The notes below the pieces were generated by a model, which saw only the letters and a program-made list of their open reading frames with translations, did no database searches and was not told the DNA's origin. 64,000 nucleotides of DNA from Pisaster brevispinus (taxonomy: Eukaryota; Echinodermata; Asteroidea; Forcipulatida; Asteriidae), in NCBI GenBank assembly GCA_023634235.1, contig JAMKCF010000029.1, positions 1,736,001-1,800,000 of the forward strand, in the 5' to 3' direction. Positions 1-21,049 of this stretch are shown here, piece by piece. Every line of letters begins with the position of its first letter. The stretch's first letter is position 1. Both the position numbers and the translations under genes were made by a program.

Positions 1-117
1 AGAGCCCCCTGCACGCACACATTGTACACAGCCTAATGGAAAAACACATAACATCCTACATTTTACGAAGATCACCTTCTGATTTTAACTTTTACTATAA
101 CGCAAGCGACACACCAC

Positions 118-240
118 AAAACTTGTTCAGTCTGTTACTGTTATAAGTCTTGAATTAAATGTGGAAATTAAGACACAGAATGTAAAATTTCCCATTGACC
201 GGTGTAGTATTTTTGCCTGTCAGGAAATGCCCTATACAAT
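118..240 (+). repeat. dispersed repeat copy (same family as 13019 and 28463)
   Basis: Contains AACTTGTTCAG, AGTCTTGAATTAAATGTGGA, GACACAGAATGTAAAATTTC and GCCTGTCAGGAAATGCCC in the same order as the other two copies. Confidence 0.6.
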
Positions 241-958
241 GCAAAAGGCCTCTGGTTTTTTTTAAGCATGGTGCTCTGTACTTCAAGTCTCATAACGGGG
301 CGGTCCAGCTGCAGCCGCACTGAGCGGCTAATTACCTTCGAACTCGATTAATACGTGCAACCAGTCCGGACTTCCTGTCATGCGCAGTGAAGAAAAGTTG
401 TTTCTGCGTGTGATCAAGTTTTAAAACAGCCCCCGCGTTCAATGAATGACAATCAGTAAACACCTGAAAGTAGTCCAATAATTTGCTGTAAGCTGAACTT
501 CATTAAAAACCACACAGGGTTATCAACCATACAAAAGTGGTCAGTTTGTATAGTCCAAAATAAAATCGTTTTGCTGAGAAAACTATTAAAGTTGAACCAG
601 TCGTGGGGCAATGTTTGGACAATGACATATAATGCTATTAGTAAAACAGATTGTAATACCAAAGACCCAGCCTTTCTTCTTCTTTCGTGTCCATCATCTA
701 GGGGGGCCTACACTTCAAATTTTTGACCAGGATTGGGCACATCTCACAGCCTTCTTGTTTGCTGCCATCAGGTCTTCAAGGCTTCGTGTAGAAGGTGTGG
801 CATAGATAGACCCGGGCCCAAAGGTCACACACACTTACTCATGCCGCGAATGCTGACAGCATTTCTAACAAAACTATCATATAAACAAACTTTGGAAGCA
901 AAATAATGTTGGCCTGAAGTGCACAATGTGACTATGTTTATTTGCTCAGCTCATTTAC

Positions 959-1120
959 CTGCAACGGCAAACAGTCGCGACCATTTTCTGATAAAATTGG
1001 TACCGGGGTATACGCAACGTTTTCTCCGAATATCTCACGCACGACACTCTCACAAACTGCTCCCCAAACATCCGGAAGGCCTACAATGTGCCAAAAAGGA
1101 CTAGATTTCACCGTAGCCAT
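959..1120 (-). CDS. first coding exon of unidentified gene (partial)
   Basis: Reading leftward, an ATG at 1120 opens a 54-codon frame that ends at a consensus donor (CAG before GTAAAT) at 958-957, in phase 0. The frame begins MATVKSSPFWHIVGLPDVWG and has a balanced, globular-looking composition with several W, C and aromatic residues, unlike the low-complexity shadow frames nearby. The next exon should lie to the left. A 26-bp candidate near 840-866 has splice-like ends but is too short to trust. I do not recognise the family. It is transcribed divergently from the membrane-protein gene starting at 2127, so the roughly 1 kb between them probably holds both promoters. It could still be a fortuitous frame. 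Confidence 0.45.
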
Positions 1121-2126
1121 CTTCGGCTTATCTAACGTGCTTCCGCTTCATTATGAGATCAGGGCGCCGAAATATTAACGGTTAGTAAAACATTTAAAAT
1201 GATGTCAGTATAAAAGAAGAGGTAAACAAAACAACAAAACTAACACGGTGTTTGTGAATTGAAGTCATGTGGAAACGCATAAATTGCCTATGCTTTTGTT
1301 TTTATTGGTTCGCGCGTATACAAAACAATATCATTTCAATAAACGTAATCCACGCGTGTCCATGTAAGTGTGTGTGACGCAACAGCCCTCCTTGCATATA
1401 AAATATGACGTCACACTTTCAAACAGCGCCATCACTGAATTCAGCTTACCAACAGAGTTGCGCTTTATGCAAGGGGTCAAATAGAAAATAATGACTGCAT
1501 CGAAGTAGGCTTCCATTTTTGCAGAACACGCGATGGTCTCCTCTTTTACCACGAAACCATCCAGTCAGGGACTTCCTAATCGTCTTTATGCATCGTACAT
1601 ATACACCAAATTGTCATGCAATTAGTTGCCACCGAGGTCAGCTTGGAAAGTGTAACTTCACGATAATAAGGCCCTAGCCCTACTCATTAAACTTGTTTTT
1701 GATCATTATTAAACAGATTTGTTTGTAACAAAGACGAATGTAAATATTACCGTCCACCGTAATTAAAACATTCAAATAAAAGAAAAGATCTGTCTGAAAC
1801 CGATCATAAAAATTGTTTTAAATAGTGTTTTTTATCTGTACTTGTCAACAGTACAAAGTCCAATCCACAAACAGACTCCTCCCTTCCAGATGAATATCAA
1901 TACATGAGCAGCAGGAAACTGGTATAGCGTAAAATACTGTGCCAGCACGTAACTCGCTGCCCGTTGTTCCGCATTAAAACCGAAACAGCAACTGGGCCAA
2001 TTAGTGCAGACACCGCGTGTTTTCGTATCTCGCCAAGCTGTGATTTTAGTCGTGAAGGAGCCTCCATTTTGTTTCTTGGGTCCAGTTTTACATTTAATTA
2101 AACGCATTTTACATGCAGCCTTAAAA
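1121..2126. other. spacer between divergent genes
   Basis: About 1 kb between the ATG of the leftward exon and the signal-peptide exon of the rightward gene. No long frame looks coding. It presumably contains both 5' untranslated regions and promoters, but no TATA box or other element can be named with confidence. Confidence 0.3.
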
Positions 2127-12894
<10,768 letters not shown>

Positions 12895-13018
12895 ACTTAA
12901 TTTAGTGTCGAGTTGTTTCTAAATGCGCAGTGAAACACTTATTCATTTTCCATCTGGACAAACACTTTGTGGTCATTGTATTCTGAGCTGGCGATTGGAA
13001 ACTACAATATACCATGTA

Positions 13019-13162
13019 ACCTTTGTTTACAAAAGAGTGACATTGTACATTCCAGGTCATTTCCTGGCAGGCAAGATTCTACACTGGTCATAAGAATGTT
13101 TACATTTTGTGTCATAACTTCCACATAAATTCAAGAGTTATACAAATAACGGCTGAACAATT
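13019..13162 (-). repeat. dispersed repeat, three copies in window
   Basis: The reverse complement of this block matches 28463-28620 and 118-240: shared words include TTGTTCAG, ACTCTTGAATTTATG, GACACAAAATGTAAA and GACCAGTG. Copies differ by substitutions and small indels, as for an old interspersed element of unknown class. Confidence 0.6.
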
Positions 13163-13551
13163 TCTAAGATGGATCCCTTTCTCCATAAAAGTTGATAAAA
13201 ACCAGATGTTAATACAATACCAGATTGAATGTTTTCTCACATTGCTGTGTGCAAATCGCACGGCTCTTTTGTAAACATATTGTGATGTCACAGGTCACAT
13301 GGTCTGATTAATCCAGTTATTACCATTGTGTATCATAAATTTTCTATTCAATCGACAGAAAACAGATATTTATATTTTATCACTATAATCTTGTGATTTT
13401 AAAGTACAATATTTCATAAAGAATATGGTATTTTGAATTGAAAATAGCCTTGTATATTATGTTAATTGACAAAAAAAGCAAAAGGTTTTAATGTAGGCCT
13501 ACTTTCATTCATTTTGTTTAAGTTTTTAAAGCTTAATGACTTAAAACGTAA

Positions 13552-13828
13552 TACGGAGCTCTGGAAATGCCATCCGACTTATTGAGATGCTGAGATAATA
13601 CACTACAGGACGATGACATCCTAAACGTAAGATGACGTAATTATAAGATAATTTATCTCGACATTTATATTTACTTTCATGGTGTTGACATCCTGAGATA
13701 AAAAATAATATCATGTGAAGACGATATCTCACTTGAGGATGACGTCATCTTATGTTTATGATGTCATCATGTTGCAGTAAATTATTTCAGGATTCCAATA
13801 AGTTGGATGACACTTCCGAAGCTCCGTA
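13552..13828. mobile_element. MITE with TACGGAGCT ends
   Basis: Ends TACGGAGCTCTGGAAATG and its imperfect complement ending GAAGCTCCGTA enclose 277 bp. Both flanks carry CATCC...TTATTG-type subterminal repeats, and the interior has repeated GACATC/GATGTC and GAGATAA words. Confidence 0.75.
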
Positions 13829-13950
13829 CCTAACAGTTTGACGTGGATCTTTTTAAAAACTGCATCTGTACGTTAATCACATTCCGATAATACTAACATT
13901 AGTTTCTTCAACAATAGCATTTATTTCTGAAGTGTGTTGTGTGTGTGTGT

Positions 13951-14115
13951 GTGTGCCCTTACATATGCCAACTTACGGGGTACTTTTAACAATGGAACAA
14001 TGGACCCCACAAGGCAATTTCAATAGGAACAATAGGGCCACACAAGGGAATTCTTTAGAAAAGGGAACAATAGAACAACAATAGCAGTACCCTACAAACC
14101 GGATCCGTAAGGTTG
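13951..14115 (+). repeat. direct repeat, copy 1 (about 165 bp)
   Basis: From GTGCCCTTACATATGCC to GGATCCGTAAGGTTG. It is nearly identical to the block 347 bp downstream and preceded by a (GT)n run. Confidence 0.9.
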
Positions 14116-14297
14116 TGAGTTTGTTTTCACATTCAAACCGGGGACCTATAACAAAAGAGGACAATAGGGTCCCCGGTTGGCTAAAGGTCCCCAGTTAGAA
14201 ATTGTGTACAAAACCAATGGGAGCTGTTGCCAAAAAGTTAGAGTCCAAACAAAAGAGGGACAATAGGAGGTCCCCGATTGGAGGTGTTTACACACTT

Positions 14298-14462
14298 GTG
14301 TGCCCTTACACATGCCAACTTATGGGGTACTTTTAACAATGGAACAATGGACCCCACAAGGCAATTTCAATAGGAACAATAGGGCCCCACAAGGGAATTC
14401 TTTAGAAAAGGGAACAATAGAACAACAATAGCAGTACCCCACAAACCGGATCCGTAAGGTTG
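14298..14462 (+). repeat. direct repeat, copy 2 (about 165 bp)
   Basis: Second copy with only a handful of substitutions, followed by another (GT)n run, a T-rich stretch and a G-run at 14461-14530. The 180 bp between copies shares AACAAAAGAGGACAATAGG-like words with itself. Confidence 0.9.
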
Positions 14463-15043
14463 GGTGTGTGTGTGTGTGTGTGTGTTTTTGTTTTTTGTTT
14501 TTTTGGGGTTTTTTTTGGAGGGGGGGGGGGGTTCTTTTGTCACCTGAACCTGATTTATAACCTTTACACTCTAAAAATCCTTGCCCTGACCCGGGATTTT
14601 AAAGTGGACCTTTATTATTTATTCCAATCAATGTATTCAAATTGAGGCTGGAAGAAGAAATAGACTGGTTCCTTTTTGTACAATGAATAATAATCATCCG
14701 TTACAGTTATTGGATACGGTATAGGACCCAAGATGGTGGCAGCATGATAATGGTCTATAGATGTTGAATTTGCTTTCGTACGCTGCCTCACGGTTTGGTT
14801 TTAAATACCATTAGTTGATTTCTGACAGAATGTAGTAATTGGGACAAAGCAAGGTATATACTCGTACAATCAATTTCAAAGAAGAATGAAGGAACAATAT
14901 CCACATAGAAGTTCAAAAAGTGAGTTTTGATTTTGCCTAGCTTTAGAACGAAGACTGGTAATAAAACAGAAATGGCTGTTTTAGATGTGAGCCATTTTCT
15001 TAATCACAGCAGTATTTTACCAACTTCCTTAATGCCTTTTTAT

Positions 15044-15190
15044 AGACTGTGCAAGTCTCGCGCGTTTTCGAACACTGGCACCCTTTAACATGCGCGAGTT
15101 TGTTTCCTTCACCCGTTTAAAGCAATGTACGTGGGACCATGGAGGAAGAAATGGTGGGACCTTCGAGTATGCACAATACTTGCACGGTGT
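15044..15190. mobile_element. 150-bp MITE copy
   Basis: AGACTGTGCAAGTCTCGCGC on the left and a decayed ACTTGCACGGTGT right end. The interior keeps GCGAGTTTGTTTCCTTCAC and GCAATGTACGTGGGACC. Confidence 0.8.
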
Positions 15191-15771
15191 AATCAAGCAC
15201 GCTGATATGATAATGACCTAAATTTCAAACCTAAGTTCAATTTTCTGTTACGAAAAGATCAGAATTTATGTTTCGTATTATAATTTTCAACAAATTTTCA
15301 CTGGAAAAGGTAAGTTTATAAACAATACAAAAACCAGACAAGACTGGCGTCACAACCGAGCGCCCTCTATGTCAGCTTTCCGACAATTACACCACCGACG
15401 GTGCAGGCCAATTTGGTGATGCTCATAAGTCATCTTTGTTGAGGTAACTATCCCCTTTTACAATAATATTTTTTATCCTTGTAAGTCGTCTTGGTTTAAG
15501 CAATACTGTTAGACTTTATGAGTAGGCCTGAATGTCTTCATTCAGCTTGTTGTCCCCAGTGTTTTTCAGTTGCCTGTTTTCAGTTCTGTTGCCACTTCGT
15601 AAATCCAAGATGGTGGCCGCGTGTTTGGTTTGGCGGGAGACGAGCAATGCATTTAAATCACATTTATTAACTCATGATAGTCAGTACCCAATCTGACTGC
15701 CTCTTATGTGATAATTTTTCATGAAAAAACCCCCGAACAAAACAGAAAACAAGTATTTTGGTGAACAGCAC

Positions 15772-15990
15772 GATTTTAGTTCGGCCCCCTGGCTTCCAAC
15801 CAAGCACGGAGGTCTAGTTAGTAGTAGTAAATCAAGTAGCCTATGGCATCTGCTATCATTGCAAAGGATGTGGGTTTGAACTCCACTCGAATAACATGCC
15901 TGTATGTGGTTCCCCCACAGGACTTGGGAAAGTACTGAGTATAGGCATACAGTGCTAACATACATTAGCGTAGAGTAAAATGCAATAATT
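15772..15990 (+). mobile_element. tRNA-derived SINE (family A)
   Basis: A tRNA-like head with B-box-like GGGTTTGAACTCCACTCG is followed by the family-A body GGGAAAGTACTGAGTATAGG...ACAGTGCTAAC...AGCGTAGAGTAAAA. Confidence 0.6.
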
Positions 15991-16068
15991 TTAATTTGGT
16001 TTTGATCATATCATTTTTATGAATTAAAGAAAACCGGAAGTATGCATTGTAAGAGTAGACCAACTCCT

Positions 16069-16149
16069 ACTCCTAGAACTATGCGGTTCGTTCCGCTATC
16101 GTCTCCACGACCGGGACGATAGCGGAACGAACCGCATAGTTCTAGGAGT
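16069..16149. repeat. perfect hairpin, 35-bp arms, 11-nt loop
   Basis: The left arm 16069-16103 begins ACTCCTAGAACTATGCGG and ends GCTATCGTC. The right arm 16115-16149 is its exact reverse complement. The loop is TCCACGACCGG. Confidence 0.95.
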
Positions 16150-16605
16150 AACCAACTTCCATCCTCTAGAGTTAAATAAACACATCATTATATATAATAT
16201 GCAGTCAACTTGTGAAATATCGGTTTGTGCATGGTGATATAACCCCCATAATGACTAGCTTTTGAGGCATGTAGGCCCCCTACACTTTTTTTCTGCCAAG
16301 ACCAACATTTGACCCACCGGGTCAGTTTTTGTAAACATGAGATGTGATTAATAACATCATCCACACATGTTAACCGAGTCATTACCGCTCAGAAAATTGC
16401 TGTGATTTTGTAGACTGGAGGAAATGTTAAGGTAATGCTACCAGAGGTCACATTTATGGTGACTACTGCGACAACAATTCGGCCAATTTGTGTGCGGGAT
16501 TTTGTGCACTTCATACTGGGCTTGTTTTCGTTCCAGGATTCAAAAAAAGGAAAGGAATTTGGACGTCTTCAAATAACTATTCTGTGAATAAGAATTTTAC
16601 ATTAG

Positions 16606-16745
16606 AATATTTCTCTGGAGGATTGGCATTGGTATGAACTTTAGAATCAGTTCTCTTTCAGATGGAAATATTTCTCTGGAGGATTGGTATTGATATGAAC
16701 TTTAAAATCAGTGAGCTTTCAGATGGAAATATTTCTCAGGATGAT
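16606..16745 (+). repeat. 61-bp minisatellite unit, about two copies
   Basis: Units carry AATATTTCTCTGGAGGATTG and GAACTTTAGAATCAGT, with starts at 16659 and 16720 exactly 61 bp apart. It is the same unit as the array at 22878. Confidence 0.85.
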
Positions 16746-19037
16746 TATGAGAACTTTATAATCATTGAGGTTACAGATTGCATGCCACACTACAGTAATT
16801 TATCACGATTTAATCCAATATTTTCCCAACAACTACTAATTCAATCTGTAGATTTCCCGAGTAGATTTTTCTAGTAACCATGTAATTCAGAACTTCAGGT
16901 TCAATAAGTTGTTTTGTCCCATTTTTCTCAATTTTTTCCTCCCTGTTATTCTTTTCCTTTCGTCCTCAGAGAAACTTTCCGAACTGCTGTCGTTCTTGAA
17001 CAAAATCTGCCTCCAGAGATTTTCTGAGCATAAGCATCATAGCAAGGACTTTCTTTTTTTCGTTGGGGTGGGGGCAGGGCCTTCTTTCAGAGGTGTGGAA
17101 TGACAGACGGGATACAAGTGATTGATACCGAGCTCGAACCCACGACCTCTAAAATGTTCAAACAGGGTGGAGGGTGGCCTTAGTGTATGACTCAAGCCTG
17201 ACCTTCATCAGAGGCATTATAGAGAAAATACAAACAGAAAAACACCCATTATTAGGGAAAGCAATGGATTATAGAAAGAAACACATAGGCAGCCAATTAA
17301 AACATTGATTAGGAAATATATATTTTATTATCATGACTTTTATCTCCCAGTTGGTGGGAATCTCGTAACGATTCCTGTTGTTCTACCAAAAACATGAGTC
17401 TAAAAAATGAGAATGCTTTAGCAAAACTGCAATAAATTTAAATTATTCAAAATCAGGTTACATTCAGGATCGTATACCATAGAATGGTGGCTCTAAAGGA
17501 ACATCAAAACAAATAATGAGCTTAATAGTTTCCCCCATCTCAAGTTTTAATCACATTTATAAGAATTAGTTGGGAAAATGAAAGTAAACAATTTAAAAAG
17601 TCTGGCTGTACGTGTCTTCTTTTCTGTTTTATAACTGGGAATCCCAACTTTGAGTAGGAGTGATTTCAAGGTGTTTTTGTTTTTTTGCCCACGACCTTTA
17701 ATTCACATTATGACTCTAGGAATTCAGGAATTTTCATCAATTAATAATAAGCCTTGATTGAATGATTATTTTTAATGAGAGAAGACATTGTTATATTTGT
17801 TCTATCTACTCAATGACATATTTCAGTGTAGAAGAGGTGACCTGTTTACATTCAATTTTCAGTAGAGATTCTAGCAAAAACCACCACTAGCCAATGTTGA
17901 AATTAACAGGTACCGTGACATTTTAAAACAAATTTTATGGGCTTTCCTTAGCAAAATGTTTACCTCATTAACTCAGCTTGGTAATGGTACAAGAAATGTA
18001 CACAACACTTAGTCTATCCAAAAGGCAGATGAGTGGAGTAGCCCAGAGGAGGAAATCTTACAACCCTCTGTCAACAGTTTTAGTACTTGTTAAAGTTGTA
18101 TTTTTGGGCTGAAAGTATCGTTATTTCATAGCAAGCCCCTGAAAACTTGTGATTTCTTAGTTTTAGCTTCATAATGTCGGACAGATTTTAAGACAATTCA
18201 GAAGATACAGCTACTTTGAACAATGTCTTGACGAGAGTGTTGTGGTTTGTGAGTGAGACAGGAGGCTGTTTACTGTCGCTGTGTCCATCTTTTAGCGATG
18301 CATTCTGTCCTTCACCAAGGGTTCCACTTTGTAGCTTCTCGGTGATTCTGAAAACTGTTGACACCAAACATTAAAATACTTCTTAAGATATAACAACCAA
18401 GATACATAAATCATTAGTAACATTGTGTTGACTTCCTTTGTATGAGTAAGCTGTTTGCTAGTTAGATTTGAATAATGTCTGTTACAATGACTTGCTTGGT
18501 CACAAGTTACTGCAACAATTTGAATTCCTCAGGTTGTCGAGACAGTTGCTACATCACATGATTAGGGACAGGCAAGCTTTTGCATAATTAAGTAAGAGAC
18601 AGTGGACTGTGTGTGGCCCAACGGTACCAGGGTTTGTTCATCTGGAGGTTGCAATACAAAAGCTTGCCCCGAACCATTCGACATAGGAACTGTCTCTATA
18701 ATCTGAGGAAATCAAATTTAAGCAGTAACTTGTGACTCTTACTGACTGGTCACACAGATTTTGTTTTTGAGGAAGTGTCTGGGTTCGAATCCCACTAGAG
18801 GTGCCGATTGATTTTTTTCTGAAGAAACCTGAAAGCAATGGGTATACAATACTCTCATAATAGGATATCTTAAAAAAAAGGATGAACTAGCCAGCCAGAC
18901 TATTTGGAGACCTGGTCCTCAGGTGTTTAAAAAATTGTATCTGCCCAGCGGACTACTTTGAAAGAAGAACTGTGGGTGCAGGTACTGGAATGGAAGTGAT
19001 TTTGTTTAAACAAATGTTTTGGAATTGGATGCCTTTT

Positions 19038-19180
19038 AGAGCGTTCAAATCTCACACGTATTTGAACATTGTTGGGAGCACTTTGGTCCCACGTACATTG
19101 CTTAAACGTTTGCATGAAACAAACTTGTGCACTTTAACTGGCCATAATGTTCAAATATGCTTGAGACTTGCACAGTCTAT
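19038..19180. mobile_element. 150-bp MITE copy, CpG-decayed
   Basis: Same family as 12101, but most CG dinucleotides read TG or CA (for example TCTCACACG for TCTCGCGCG). The right end is TTGAGACTTGCACAGTCT. Confidence 0.75.
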
Positions 19181-19571
19181 TAAAACATTTTGGCTTGTTA
19201 CCTTGGCAATGGTACTGTACTGTTTAATTAATTAAACTTATAATCCCTCATGAACACCATTTTTACAATATGTCAAATTTTCTTTAAAATGTACCTCATT
19301 TTGGACAAACTTTGTAAATGTTTTAAAGGAAGATGCAGAGTCTGTGACATTTACACCGAAACAGAGACTTACTCAGATCCTTTGATCTCTTTACTTCCTC
19401 CTGTAGGTCTTGGGATGAGCAGTGCTTGTCTAGGTTGGTATGGATCATCTTAAAGACTCCCAAAAGTGACTAAAGCAATTGAGAATGAAAAGTGATACTA
19501 ATATTGATAACATGAAATTTGAGGCATTGTTTGCATACACTATGAGAGATAAATTTAGTGTGAACTGACCA

Positions 19572-19821
19572 GGGCCCGATTTCTTGGCTCTGCTTACCAT
19601 AAGCAAAGAATCGGCGCTTACGGAAGCTGTAAATTTCGCACTTGCATCAAGGGTATATCGCTGGTTAGCAGGAAATTTTTGCTTGTGCGTGTGCGCACTC
19701 CACATTACTAGGCATTCTTCGCTTACACAGCGAGCTCAGAAATTCAGCACTTGCACAGTAAGCGGAGAAAGGTGATTGTAAGCGCAGAATCCGGTGGTAA
19801 GCAGAGCCATGAAATTGGGCC
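19572..19821. mobile_element. MITE with GGGCCCGATTTC ends
   Basis: Imperfect ends GGGCCCGATTTCTTGGCTCT and AGAGCCATGAAATTGGGCC enclose 250 bp. A short relative with the same end lies at 49434-49500. Confidence 0.75.
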
Positions 19822-20859
19822 AAACTGTTTAGATCCACATACTTACTAGAGGTGCGCATACCAATTAAAATAGCATTTTAGAAGGGCTTGTGTTTTTCTC
19901 TTTTACTAAAAGGAAAAACGCATACAGATTAAAATAAGGGGTAGTGGGAAGCCTACTTTGGCATGGAGTCCAAAGCCCTCCCCTGGAAAAGTCTTGAACA
20001 TGAATGTTTTCTGGTCAAGTATTTATTCTCTTAAAAGCATGAGAAGTTTGAACTATTGTGTTTTTGTTCTATTTACATTTGTTCTTTCTTGGAAAGTCTG
20101 CCAGTTTTAATAAAAAAAAAAAATTGAAATAGCCATTAGGCTACATGTATTTGTTTATTTACTGCATGGACAATTATAGGAAGGGAAGATTATATTGGCC
20201 ATCCTCCCATCTAAAAAGGGGTGGGGGATTGGTTACCAGACAGAATACCATGCGATTGTATGTGACTGGTTCCATGATCATGTTACTAAGAAGTATTTTC
20301 TGGAAAACAGAAGAAAAGAGATAGCTGTTGCAAACTGCTTTCAAATTAAAATGAAGACCTTTCTCATAAATACATTATGTGGTAATGGCCCAAGGTTTGG
20401 ACCTTGCCCAAGCAGAGTCTTTCTCAAAGAAATGAGAAATGAAAGTAATCTTATATATTGCATATCACCGTAAAGGTCCCTATGTGAAAAACACTGCTTA
20501 GATCCAAACGTCAAGCCATTATTACTTTCTTTACACTTACTTTATATTGGTCACGTTGCTGATTGCTAAAGGACTCTGATCGACTTAAAGCAAACAATCT
20601 TGCTCGTAGGGATGCGTACCTGTAAGAAATGATATTTGAGAAACGAAGACTTTACTGTGGAGTGTCACAGCTGAGTGGGATCCCGAACTGGACCTTCAGC
20701 TCCAATAGGCCATTTTGAAGTCTTTGACTTAAGCTTCGTCAGCAATTTGAAAGGTACACTTTCAGTACTTAAATGTTTTGTCAAGTTTTCTAAACTACAG
20801 AAATTAAGAGGTAAATTTGTTCAGCTGTAAAATACATTAGTACTTAAATAATCAAGAAA

Positions 20860-21049
20860 TTACTCCTTTTTTTTCATATAAATTTCTAACCAATCTGTTA
20901 TAAATCTTCTGATTGCTGTGCCTGGGTCTAGTTGTCTCATCTGAGATGTGGGAATAGAGTTTTTCAAAATACTGACCAACCTTTCAGCTAATTCTTTGTC
21001 TTCTTCTCCAAGTCTGCCCGGCCACTCACTTGGATAACTTGAAATGACT
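20860..21049 (-). CDS. exon 6: C-terminal helical block and stop
   Basis: Acceptor ACCCATTTAG, phase 2 in. It encodes ISSYPSEWPGRLGEEDKEL, a leucine-rich helix, SQMRQLDPGTAIRRFITDWL, and ends MKKKE then TAA at 20862-20860. The QLDP block is weakly reminiscent of the C-terminal motif of the kinetochore protein DSN1. That resemblance is too short to name the gene. Confidence 0.8.

Larger units (their letters stand above)
12895..20859. other. intergenic region rich in MITEs and SINEs
   Basis: About 8 kb between the end of the membrane-protein gene and the stop codon of the minus-strand nuclear-protein gene. It holds the 3' untranslated regions of both genes, listed MITEs, SINE copies, a direct duplication and a perfect hairpin. 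Parts such as 17,200-18,600 show no recognisable feature. No frame there looks coding. Confidence 0.5.

Noticed and set aside
840..866. 26-bp mini-exon following the leftward first exon
   Set aside because: Splice-like ends are present, but the block is too short and lies in an unremarkable sequence to support without transcripts.
18638..18838. Minus-strand frame near 18.7 kb
   Set aside because: It overlaps a tRNA-like stretch (GGGTTCGAATCCCACT) and has no splice context.
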